Positions 1 to 7,179 of a stretch of 9,288 nt of DNA are shown here, in pieces. The DNA is from Gammaproteobacteria bacterium (lineage in GTDB: Bacteria > Pseudomonadota > Gammaproteobacteria > Steroidobacterales > SZUA-146), in contig QIGP01000170.1 in the NCBI GenBank assembly GCA_003228965.1, positions 1 to 9,288 on the forward strand, read 5' to 3'. Below the pieces are notes generated by a model, which had not been told where the DNA came from, ran no database searches, and saw only the letters and a program-made list of their open reading frames with translations. Position 1 is the first letter of the stretch; each line of letters starts with the position of its first letter. Both the position numbers and the translations under genes were made by a program.

Positions 1-278
1 CGTCCGGTTGTTTTAACCGTGTCGCCCTCTGAAATGTGCTTGTAGTCACCCAGAACTACGGCACCGACCGAGTCTTGCTCAAGGTTAAGTGCCATACCAA
101 ACGTGTCGCCTGGAAACTCCAGCATCTCACCGTATTGCGCGTCGGCAAGACCGTGAATGCGAATGATGCCATCGGTAACCGCAATAACCGTACCTACGTT
201 GCGAGCTTCAGCGGAAGATTCAAAGCGCTCAATGCGCTGTTTGATCAGATCGCTGATTTCGGATGCCTTAAGTGACAT
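1..278 (-). CDS. atpA: ATP synthase F1 subunit alpha, N-terminal part (cut by window edge)
   Basis: Only the first 92 codons plus two bases are in the window; the gene runs off the left edge. The reading frame starts at ATG (278-276) and gives [20 protein letters not shown], then a conserved block containing [19 protein letters not shown] and [16 protein letters not shown]. This is the N-terminal helix (which contacts the delta subunit) and the beta-barrel crown domain of the alpha subunit. Alpha forms the alpha3beta3 hexamer of F1 and carries the non-catalytic nucleotide sites; its Walker motifs lie outside the window. A good Shine-Dalgarno sequence, AGAGGA, sits at 291-286, seven bases before the ATG. 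It is the last visible gene of the atp operon and lies 115 bp after atpH, a longer gap than usual. Identification is secure from the sequence pattern. Confidence 0.97.
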   Translation of the reverse strand, partial: MSLKASEISDLIKQRIERFESSAEARNVGTVIAVTDGIIRIHGLADAQYGEMLEFPGDTFGMALNLEQDSVGAVVLGDYKHISEGDTVKTTG

Positions 279-342
279 GGTGTATTCCTCTTAATGTGTC
301 TTTGCGGCCGCTTGTGCAACCGCGCTTGTTTTCTTTTTGCTT

Positions 343-358
343 CAGCGCGTCAGCGCTG
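343..358. other. GC-rich perfect hairpin in the atpH-atpA gap
   Basis: CAGCGC, a four-base loop (GTCA) and GCGCTG form a perfect 6-bp stem. It is followed on the minus strand by an A-rich stretch, not a T-run, so it does not look like an intrinsic terminator for the atp transcript. It lies inside the operon, between the atpH stop and the atpA ribosome-binding site. It could be an mRNA-processing or stability element that tunes subunit ratios, but that is inference. Confidence 0.45.
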
Positions 359-393
359 GATAGTTGTCCTGCCAGACTCAGTCGGTCTCCGAC

Positions 394-930
394 CTAATCA
401 GCAAGAGCTCCGGCCATCTTTTCAAGACGCCCGCGAATCGTACCGTCAATTATCAGGTCGCCCGCTTTGATCAACGCACCACCCAGTAAAGCCGGGTCCG
501 TGCTGTACGTCATACGTACATCGCGTCCCAATTTACGACGTAGAGATTCGCCTAGAGCCTTCTTATGCTCATCGGACATCGGCTCCACCGAGGTGACTTC
601 TACGTCGACTGAGTTCTCAGCATCGATCTTGAGCAACTCGTATCGAGCAGCGATATCGGGAAGCGCAGCGATACGATCGTTCTCGGCGAGTAGCTTCACA
701 AGGTTGCTGCCCGCGTCGGTGAGCGCACTACCAGCAACGTCCGTCATCACTTCGGCTAGCTGAGCCGCCGTCACTCTAGGGCTTGCGATGAAGCGGTTCA
801 TATCGGAGTCGGCCGCAATGTTGGCAAGCGTATTCAGCATGTCAGACCAGTTGTTGAGCTGGTTTTCACTGTTCGCAAGCTCAAACACCGCTTTGGCGTA
901 AGGCCGTGCAATGGTGCTTAAATCTGCCAC
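394..930 (-). CDS. atpH: ATP synthase F1 subunit delta
   Basis: The protein has 178 residues, the normal length for the bacterial delta (OSCP-like) subunit, which joins the top of F1 to the b-subunit peripheral stalk. The N-terminal helical domain reads STIARPYAKAVFELA, the family signature, with LVKLLAENDRIAALPDI near residues 97-113. The C-terminal domain ends with DPALLGGALIKAGDLIIDGT followed by IRGRLEKMAGAL, also typical. The start is GTG (930-928). Its G is the last base of the atpF stop TAG (932-930), so the two genes overlap by 1 nt, which suggests translational coupling. No strong Shine-Dalgarno sequence precedes it (GGCAG at best), consistent with reinitiation. The stop is TAG at 396-394. 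It sits in the standard position between atpF and atpA. Confidence 0.97.
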   Translation of the reverse strand: MADLSTIARPYAKAVFELANSENQLNNWSDMLNTLANIAADSDMNRFIASPRVTAAQLAEVMTDVAGSALTDAGSNLVKLLAENDRIAALPDIAARYELLKIDAENSVDVEVTSVEPMSDEHKKALGESLRRKLGRDVRMTYSTDPALLGGALIKAGDLIIDGTIRGRLEKMAGALAD

Positions 931-1400
931 TAGATTTCTGCCGCCAGTTTAGACAGCAGATCGTTGTGAGCTTCAGTATTGATTTCGCGTTGCAGAATTT
1001 TCTCTGCACTCGCCATCGCAATGGCAGAAACCTGACCGCGCAAGTCGTCTTTGGCACGATTAATCTCTTGCTCAATTTCAGACTTGGCCGCAGACAATTG
1101 GCGCTCACGTTCTTTAATGGCGTCGGTCTTGGCTTCTGCAACAATGCCACCAGCTCGTTTGGTCGCGGTTTCAATGATGTCCTGAGCCTGACCTCGGGCT
1201 TCGGTAATCAGTGTTTTCGCTTCCTCTTCGGCTTCGGCCTGCGCTTCGATAGCACGCTCACCTGCTGCCAGACCTTCTTCGATTTTCTCTCTGCGCTCAT
1301 CAAGTGCTGCCATCAACGGCGGCCAGATGAACTTCGCGCAGAACAAAGCAAACGTAATGAATGCGATGGTTTGAGCGATTAGGGTTGCATTAATATTCAC
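930..1400 (-). CDS. atpF: ATP synthase Fo subunit b
   Basis: The protein has 156 residues, the usual gammaproteobacterial length. The N-terminus MNINATLIAQTIAFITFALF is a single membrane anchor (about residues 6-26), followed by FIWPPLMAALDERREKIEEG and a long charged Ala/Glu/Lys-rich helix to about residue 125. That helix forms the dimeric right-handed coiled coil of the peripheral stalk; the C-terminus (SAEKILQREI to KLAAEI) binds delta. The start is GTG (1400-1398), preceded by AGGAG with a 6-nt spacer. GTG at this position, encoding the same MNINATLI start, is also my recollection for Pseudomonas. The stop TAG shares its final G with the atpH GTG start. It acts in the inner membrane as the stator. 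Confidence 0.97.
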   Translation of the reverse strand: MNINATLIAQTIAFITFALFCAKFIWPPLMAALDERREKIEEGLAAGERAIEAQAEAEEEAKTLITEARGQAQDIIETATKRAGGIVAEAKTDAIKERERQLSAAKSEIEQEINRAKDDLRGQVSAIAMASAEKILQREINTEAHNDLLSKLAAEI

Positions 1401-1449
1401 AACGAACTCCTAAAAATGGATTAACAAATTCTTTTAACGGAGTTTGTTA

Positions 1450-1725
<276 letters not shown>

Positions 1726-1734
1726 CTAAACAAT

Positions 1735-1772
1735 GCCCTGAATGGGCTTTCTTAAATTAATAAAATTAAAAA
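1735..1772 (-). promoter_or_regulatory. AT-rich atpB-atpE leader with small hairpin, possible translational enhancer
   Basis: On the minus strand, directly after the atpB stop, a run of T and A bases (about 1772-1753) is followed by a GCCC-ATTCA-GGGC hairpin (1747-1735) and then the atpE Shine-Dalgarno sequence. In E. coli the atpB-atpE gap is a known U-rich enhancer that raises initiation of the c-subunit gene. The same position and base bias are seen here; the function is inferred by analogy. Confidence 0.4.
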
Positions 1773-2807
<1,035 letters not shown>

Positions 2808-2818
2808 TTAAATGTCTA

Positions 2819-3184
2819 TCACGTCAATGCACGTTTGTCGGTAACGATGGCGAGCCATACACCCGCCTGCACCACAATAAATCCGGCTAACAGCGCCCCT
2901 GCATTCAATGGCGATACCCAAAGGTACACACCCAAAAACAGACCAAATGTCAGCAGCCACTTTATGGCTTCGCCCACGTAGGCGGCGTTCAGCATTTTGC
3001 GAGGATTATCTGACTGGCTCACGGCCATCATCCTGGCACCTGAAAAGGCACTCGGAATTACACAGACTAGTCCTCCCAACACAGCCGAATACCCGGCAAC
3101 CAAGCCCCCTATCCCCAGGGCTACTATGCCCGCCAAAACGGTCAACGCCGTTTGAGCCAGCAAGATCTTGATCACAGCATTCAC
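2819..3184 (-). CDS. atpI: ATP synthase assembly protein AtpI
   Basis: This small membrane protein is the first gene of the atp operon and helps c-ring assembly. It shows four hydrophobic segments, including ILLAQTALTVLAGIVALGIG, the family pattern VAGYSAVLGGLVCVIPSAF, then YVGEAIKWLLTFGLFLGVYLW and a final segment ending WLAIVTDKRALT. The pattern VAGYS-GGL...YxGE-K is typical of gammaproteobacterial AtpI, although the family is poorly conserved. I chose the GTG at 3184-3182 because AGGAG lies 8 nt upstream and the resulting 121 residues match the usual length. The frame is open further, to a TTG at 3268 (149 residues), but that extension is hydrophilic and lacks a ribosome-binding site. The stop is 26 bp before atpB. 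The role is assigned from family and position. Confidence 0.88.
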   Translation of the reverse strand: MNAVIKILLAQTALTVLAGIVALGIGGLVAGYSAVLGGLVCVIPSAFSGARMMAVSQSDNPRKMLNAAYVGEAIKWLLTFGLFLGVYLWVSPLNAGALLAGFIVVQAGVWLAIVTDKRALT

Positions 3185-3355
3185 GTGTGCCACTCCTGTT
3201 TTCGCAACCCAGCCGTCATAAATGACCGCTTTCGTTCCTGACTTAAGGGTTTTGACTATGTGCAACAAGCTGATGTTTTGTAACTCAGATTGTGACGGAA
3301 TTTCAGTCGTTTACCTCATCCAGAGAGCTTTACAGCACCTGCGAAAAGCGCCGGT

Positions 3356-3384
3356 ATTATAATGGGGGCAGTGCTGCTATACAA
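3356..3384 (-). promoter_or_regulatory. Candidate sigma70-type promoter for the atp operon
   Basis: On the minus strand a perfect TATAAT -10 box (3361-3356) lies 17 bp after TTGTAT (3384-3379), which matches the TTG of the -35 consensus. Transcription would begin near 3349 and give a leader of about 165 nt before the atpI GTG. It is the best match I found upstream of the operon; the -35 half is weak. Confidence 0.5.
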
Positions 3385-3405
3385 CAACGTCCGACGAAAA
3401 CTTTT

Positions 3406-3421
3406 GACTAAATAATTAGTC
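3406..3421. promoter_or_regulatory. Perfect 6-bp inverted repeat (GACTAA-ATAA-TTAGTC), operator-like
   Basis: The two arms match exactly around a 4-bp centre. It lies 22 bp upstream of the -35 box of the candidate atp promoter and covers the -10 region of a weaker candidate promoter (TTGACG at 3437-3432, then 17 bp, then TATTTA). An AT-rich palindrome at this spot could be a regulator-binding site. No known operator consensus was recognised. Confidence 0.3.
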
Positions 3422-3583
3422 GGTTTTGGGCCGTCAATAATTGCCTTTTGCGAGTGTTTCGCCAACCCATTAAATCAGCGACTTACCCTCGAATACAGCC
3501 TTCAGATTGGTTTAGGCAAAGCGTTCCGAATTAGCCAGTTGAGCTCAAAAAGCACGCTTTTGACGTCCACCACTACGGGCCGG

Positions 3584-3593
3584 TGACTAGTCA
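3584..3593. other. Perfect 10-bp palindrome TGACTAGTCA
   Basis: This self-complementary decamer stands alone in the parB-atpI gap. It shares the core GACTA/TAGTC with the inverted repeat at 3406-3421, so the two could be sites for the same dimeric regulator. That link is speculative; one such decamer can occur by chance. Confidence 0.25.
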
Positions 3594-3614
3594 GCGCAAA
3601 AGCATAAAATCAAT

Positions 3615-3673
3615 CGTCATTGCGCGTGTGCAGGAGTTACGCCATCGCGGGCCCGAGGGGTGCCGCAATGACG
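3615..3673. repeat. Inverted-repeat element with ends CGTCATTGCG / CGCAATGACG
   Basis: A perfect 10-bp terminal inverted repeat (3615-3624 and 3664-3673) encloses 39 bp of GC-rich sequence that includes the palindrome CGGGCCCG. The end sequence CGTCATTGCG is the same as that found at the edges of small dispersed palindromic repeats in many bacterial genomes. It has the size of a palindromic intergenic repeat or tiny non-autonomous element. It lies 55 bp beyond the parB stop and might also fold in the parB transcript, where its minus-strand 3' side continues into a T-rich stretch. Only one copy is in the window, so its dispersed nature is not shown here. Confidence 0.55.
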
Positions 3674-3728
3674 GGATAACGCTACACTATGACGAATCGG
3701 TGTTTTCACCCAGCCACCGTCGGTGACA

Positions 3729-4622
3729 CTATTTTATATGCGCCAGAATACCGTCCAACTCTTCCAGTGAGTTGTAGGAAATCATCAACTTGCCCTTACC
3801 GCTGGTGCCTTGTTGAAAGGTAACTCGAGCGCCCAGCTGTTCGCTAAGCTGGTTTTCCAGCCGGCGCACGTCGTTATCGGCTGTAGATGTCGGTTTTTCG
3901 GGCTTTTTAGGCCTGGTTAGCGACTGAACCAACCGCTCCGTAGCCCGCACAGAAAAACCACCCGCCGCTACGTCGCGGGCAGCTCGAATTTGCTGACGAC
4001 CACCCAATCCCAGCAAGGCGCGCGCATGGCCCATCTCAAGCTCTCGGGATTCAAGCATTTTTTGTACATCAACCTCTAGCTCCATGAGCCGCATCAGATT
4101 GCTCACCGAAGCTCGCGAACGCCCCACCATTTGAGCAAGCTCCTGGTGCGTGCACCCGGTTTTCTGCTTCAGTTTGTAGAGTCCTCGCGACTCTTCCATG
4201 GGATTAAGGTCTTCACGCTGCATGTTTTCAATGAGCGCCAAAGCGGCTGCCTGGGTGTCGTCCAGTTCACGCACCACGGCAGGCACTTTAGTAAGGCCGG
4301 CTAACTGGGCCGCGCGCCAACGCCTTTCACCCGCGACAATTTCGTATTTACCACCCTTGGCCGGTCGCACGAGAATAGGCTGGGCAATTCCTTGGGAACG
4401 AATCGAGTCAGCCAGCTCTTGTAAGGCCTCCGGGCGCATATCGACACGCGGCTGCATCTGCCCTCGTTGGAGCAAATCCACCGGCAACTCTTTCAGCCCG
4501 GTTACCGACAGCTCGGATTTATTGCTTGATTTACTTGAGGTTTTACTGACCGGGTTGCGGCGCGCCTCACCGCTGAGTAGCGCGTCCAGACCCGTACCCA
4601 AACCTTTTCGTTTACCTGCCAT
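3729..4622 (-). CDS. parB: Chromosome-partitioning protein ParB
   Basis: The protein has 297 residues, the normal length for chromosomal ParB. ParB binds parS sites, hydrolyses CTP and slides on DNA as a clamp to organise the origin region for segregation with ParA. The N-terminus KRKGLGTGLDALL is the conserved ParA-stimulating peptide. The CTPase domain (about 40-135) includes QPILVRP and the box GERRWRA (98-104), followed by IENMQREDLNPMEE (131-144). A helix-turn-helix at about 158-180 (ELAQMVGRSRASVSNLMRL) reads parS, and residues 250-297 form the dimerisation domain. The ATG (4622-4620) is fixed by an in-frame TGA 15 bases upstream; its Shine-Dalgarno signal is weak. Unlike the usual gammaproteobacterial arrangement, no parA lies upstream; glk does. 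No parS-like site was found in the window. Confidence 0.97.
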   Translation of the reverse strand: MAGKRKGLGTGLDALLSGEARRNPVSKTSSKSSNKSELSVTGLKELPVDLLQRGQMQPRVDMRPEALQELADSIRSQGIAQPILVRPAKGGKYEIVAGERRWRAAQLAGLTKVPAVVRELDDTQAAALALIENMQREDLNPMEESRGLYKLKQKTGCTHQELAQMVGRSRASVSNLMRLMELEVDVQKMLESRELEMGHARALLGLGGRQQIRAARDVAAGGFSVRATERLVQSLTRPKKPEKPTSTADNDVRRLENQLSEQLGARVTFQQGTSGKGKLMISYNSLEELDGILAHIK

Positions 4623-4779
4623 TGCATGCTCGATTCATTGAGAAGGACGTCAATATAAACGGAACCGTCGATAACGACCAGCGCGACAGCGGCCTCGAAC
4701 CATTTTTATGTCAAATTACGCCGCAGAAATTGCCTATCGGGGCCACAGATCGCAGTTCGGGTGTGGGTAGTTATTTAAG

Positions 4780-5733
4780 CTACGGTGCCGCAACTTGCGC
4801 ATTCTGATACAAGTGGTACAAACCGGTTAGCGCAGGCGTTTCGCCGGTAATCCAGTACACAGGGATGCTCTGAAGAAAGGTTTTATACCGGCCTTTGTCG
4901 TCAAAACGGCGCCGAAACTTCGCTTCGTCGACTAAGCCCCGGTTTTTCTTGATAACTCCGCCACCGATGTATACACCACCTGACGCTCCAAGCGTCAGCG
5001 CAAGATTGCTGGCGACGTTACCAAGCAACGCAAAGAACAAATCGAATGCCTCACGCGCCTGAACGTCACCGGAGTAGGCCAACGCACTAAGTTTGGCGGG
5101 TTCAATAAATTCGCCGGAAATGAAGTGATAGATATTACTCAAACCCGAACCCGACAACGCCCGTTCAGCTGACGCGTGGTTAAAGCGTTTGCGTAAATAG
5201 CGACACAGCTCGCCTTCTCGTTCGTTACAGGCAGCCAGACTCACGTGTCCACCCTCTCCAGGTACCGCCAGCCAGTGTGCACCACTCCACACGGCGCATG
5301 AAACACCCAATCCAGTGCCCGCACCTAGTACAACTTTCGTGGCATGAGGTAACGGAAGAACTCCTCCACACTGTGACAGCTGATCGTCTGGCAAATCTGG
5401 TAACGAATAGGCCAGCGCTTCAAAATCGTTCACCAACCGAGTGTATTGCACGCCGACCGCTGCGGAAATATCCGACGCCGAAAACCCCCAGTCGCGATTG
5501 AGCAACTGCACACGGTCGTCTTTCACGAGTCCGGCAACGCCGAGAATAACCGCATCTACCGCACCGTAATCAGAGGCATGTCGAGTCACGTAGCCCTGCA
5601 ACAGGGTTTGCAGTAAATCAAAATCCGCGTTGTTAAACACTTCAATTTGATCAACACCTCGTTCGATAGCAACAGCACAACGTGTGTGGGTACCGCCTAC
5701 GTCGGCGAGAAGAGTGTATGTTGATAGCGGCAC
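4780..5733 (-). CDS. glk: Glucokinase
   Basis: Glucokinase phosphorylates glucose with ATP to glucose 6-phosphate in the cytoplasm. The protein has 317 residues from the chosen start, close to E. coli Glk (321). It begins LLADVGGTHTRCAV (phosphate-binding loop 1), followed by ILGVAGLV, LNRDWGFS, the catalytic Asp in LVNDFEALAYSLP, the ATP-binding VLGAGTGLGVS, the sugar-binding PGEGGHVSL, SAERALSGSGLSNIY and GGVYIGGGV, and ends with DDKGRYKTFL and IPVYWI. All are hallmarks of the bacterial Glk family (not the ROK type). The start is uncertain because no in-frame ATG precedes DVGGT. I chose GTG (5733-5731); TTG at 5739 or an extension to TTG 5823 are possible, but the latter overlaps the divergent gene. 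It ends 157 bp before parB on the same strand and takes the place where parA is normally found. Confidence 0.93.
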   Translation of the reverse strand: MPLSTYTLLADVGGTHTRCAVAIERGVDQIEVFNNADFDLLQTLLQGYVTRHASDYGAVDAVILGVAGLVKDDRVQLLNRDWGFSASDISAAVGVQYTRLVNDFEALAYSLPDLPDDQLSQCGGVLPLPHATKVVLGAGTGLGVSCAVWSGAHWLAVPGEGGHVSLAACNEREGELCRYLRKRFNHASAERALSGSGLSNIYHFISGEFIEPAKLSALAYSGDVQAREAFDLFFALLGNVASNLALTLGASGGVYIGGGVIKKNRGLVDEAKFRRRFDDKGRYKTFLQSIPVYWITGETPALTGLYHLYQNAQVAAP

Positions 5734-5794
5734 ATTCAAAACTGGCAAGCCCTCGACGCTGAATAGACTGAAGGCAATGCTATCATTGTCACCA

Positions 5795-6085
5795 ATGACT
5801 ACAAGTACTACAAACGATTTCAAGGCGGAACCAGACTGGTATGTCTACATTGTCCGATGCGCTGACAACACCTTATACACAGGCGTTAGCACAAACGTAG
5901 TAGATCGTGTAGCAACTCACAATAATGGCCGCGGAGCAAAATACACGCGCGCTCGTTTGCCGGTGAAGCTGGTCTACTGTGAAGCCGCAACCGACCGCAG
6001 CAGCGCACAGCAAAGAGAACATGTCATCAAGAAGCTACCGCCGGTTAAAAAACGTGCCCTTGTGGGTAGTGGGAACCGTGGGTAA
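5795..6085 (+). CDS. GIY-YIG domain protein, UPF0213 (YhbQ-like)
   Basis: This 96-residue protein consists almost entirely of one GIY-YIG nuclease-like domain. It shows WYVYIVRCADNTLYTGVST (the two halves YIV and YTG of the motif), then DRVATHNNGRGAKYTRARLP, with the conserved Arg and GAKYT block, and VYCEAATDRSSAQQREHVIKKL, with the conserved Glu. This is the UPF0213/YhbQ pattern, whose members are single-domain proteins of about 80-100 residues with proposed DNA-cleaving or repair roles that remain unclear. I chose ATG 5795; ATG 5777 is an alternative. No clear Shine-Dalgarno sequence precedes 5795, and a TATCAT hexamer at 5781-5786 would place transcription start almost at the ATG. It is the only plus-strand gene, divergent from glk and convergent with the HDOD gene. 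Confidence 0.88.
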   Translation: MTTSTTNDFKAEPDWYVYIVRCADNTLYTGVSTNVVDRVATHNNGRGAKYTRARLPVKLVYCEAATDRSSAQQREHVIKKLPPVKKRALVGSGNRG

Positions 6086-6145
6086 CACCTGTGAGCTTAA
6101 ACGGGTGTTCTGACAAACAGGCACTCTAACCCGGCGATCTTAACC

Positions 6146-6173
6146 CATTGGGCTTAACTCACTGGGCTCAGCT
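6146..6173. repeat. Imperfect 14-bp tandem repeat across the HDOD gene stop
   Basis: CATTGGGCTTAACT (6146-6159) is followed directly by CACTGGGCTCAGCT (6160-6173). They match at 11 of 14 positions and all three differences are transitions. The second copy contains the stop codon of the HDOD gene. A more degraded copy may precede at 6132-6145. It is probably a small local duplication. Confidence 0.35.
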
Positions 6174-7064
6174 GATCATAGCCTGCAGCCTGGATTGCGT
6201 TGCCATTCGCTGGGCATCCGAACCCAGTGAAGCGGTTGCCAGTATGTCGGCCTCAACGTAAGGCAAGTCTTCATCGAAATCAGGCGCTTCAATCGCAGAA
6301 ACGTCAGACTGGCTTGCACACTGTTCTGAATACTTCGCTGACTTAATCGACGCATTCAGGATGGCCGCCAGTAAATTATTGGCCGCATCTTTACTTGCAC
6401 GACATCGATAAGCTTCAACAATAGATACCGGCATGTCCCAGTGTAACGCAAGCTCATACGTAACGTCGTCGATGCAGAAACCAAACTGCTCACTGCAAAG
6501 GTGCTCTAGGTCTGCGCTGTCGTCGCTGTCGTATTCCTCAAAAACCTGGCTGGTCTCCTTAGGGTAGCAACAGGCCAATGCAAGAATGCCCAGGCTATGA
6601 CAAAGTCCAGCAAGGTAGGAGAAGTCTTTGACTTCAGGCTTAATATCTTCGATAACCGCAGCGATACGCTGAGCTGCGGAGGCACAATGCAAAGAGCGCT
6701 TCCAAAATCGACGTGATTCGAAATTCGCACATTGACTTAAATCGAACGTTTGCTCCGTAGCTAAGGCAAACGCGAGCGAGCGAACCGTATCGGGGCCTAA
6801 CACACGACTCACGACTTCACGCATTTCGGTTACGGGCTTCTCCAAACCAAAGTAAGCTGAATTGGCTAACGCAAACAAACGCGCACTGATTGCAGGGTCG
6901 CATTCGACAATGTCTGCAATTTCGTTGCCGCTAACAAATTCGTTATTGAACTGCACCAGAATTTTATGCGCCACCTCGGGAAGCGGCGGCAACATACGAA
7001 TCATGGACGCAAGCTCATTGGCTTCAGTTCGTTTGGAAAACCTGACGACAGAACTTCTACTCAT
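6168..7064 (-). CDS. HDOD-domain signalling protein
   Basis: The protein has 298 residues. Residues about 18-215 form an HDOD domain: MIRMLPPLPEVAHKIL opens it, followed by IVECDPAISARLFALANSAYFG (52-73) and FWKRSLHCASAAQRIA. At the place where HD-type hydrolases have the His-Asp pair, this protein has CHSLG (155-159), so a metal-dependent phosphodiesterase activity is unlikely, as is usual for HDOD proteins, which are thought to act as signalling scaffolds. The last 60 residues are acidic and lack a recognised domain. The start ATG (7064-7062) has AGGAAG 8 nt upstream. It follows the GGDEF-EAL gene on the same strand after 115 bp with no visible terminator between, so co-transcription and a joint role in cyclic-di-GMP output are plausible. 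The exact function is unknown. Confidence 0.9.
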   Translation of the reverse strand: MSRSSVVRFSKRTEANELASMIRMLPPLPEVAHKILVQFNNEFVSGNEIADIVECDPAISARLFALANSAYFGLEKPVTEMREVVSRVLGPDTVRSLAFALATEQTFDLSQCANFESRRFWKRSLHCASAAQRIAAVIEDIKPEVKDFSYLAGLCHSLGILALACCYPKETSQVFEEYDSDDSADLEHLCSEQFGFCIDDVTYELALHWDMPVSIVEAYRCRASKDAANNLLAAILNASIKSAKYSEQCASQSDVSAIEAPDFDEDLPYVEADILATASLGSDAQRMATQSRLQAMIS

Positions 7065-7179
7065 GAAAAATACTTCCTGCTTAACCGCGACGTAACCTTC
7101 GATCCAATCGATAGATTACTAACAATCGCCTGTGAACTCATCCAGAAAAGGTTAGAGTTGCGCAAACTGAATGAGTAAC

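Larger units (their letters stand above)
3185..3728. other. 544-bp non-coding region between parB and atpI
   Basis: I see no convincing gene here. The stretch contains the candidate atp promoter (3356-3384), a perfect 6-bp inverted repeat around 3406-3421, a perfect 10-bp palindrome at 3584-3593 and a 59-bp inverted-repeat element at 3615-3673. It is long for a parB-atpI gap and probably carries the regulatory region of the atp operon plus a small repeat insertion. Confidence 0.7.

Noticed and set aside
906..1382. Plus-strand open frame of 158 codons opposite atpF
   Set aside because: It is antisense to a well-supported gene and its composition follows from the atpF codons.
3182..3187. CACGTG core, as in the centre of ParB-binding parS sites
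   Set aside because: The flanking bases do not match the TGTTTCACGTGAAACA consensus (about two of five on the left side). Another CACGTG within glk also lacks the flanks.
3185..3268. N-terminal extension of AtpI to TTG 3268
   Set aside because: The added 28 residues are hydrophilic and lack a ribosome-binding site, and the shorter form has AGGAG at good spacing and normal length.
3548..3561. AAAAGC-GCTTTT hairpin followed by T bases as a terminator for parB
   Set aside because: The stem is only about five pairs, mostly A-T, and too weak for an intrinsic terminator.
4709..4714. Perfect TTGACA -35 hexamer upstream of parB on the minus strand
   Set aside because: No acceptable -10 box lies 15-19 bp downstream; a TATATT further on is about 50 bp away. 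The promoter of parB remains unidentified.
6084..6109. AACACC / GGTGTT inverted repeat between the convergent GIY-YIG and HDOD genes as a bidirectional terminator
   Set aside because: The stem is 6 bp with a 14-base loop and there is no T-run on either side, so I do not call a terminator.
7065..7179. TTCACA-17 bp-TATCGA as a promoter for the HDOD gene
   Set aside because: The -10 element matches only three of six consensus bases. Read-through from the upstream signalling gene is equally likely.
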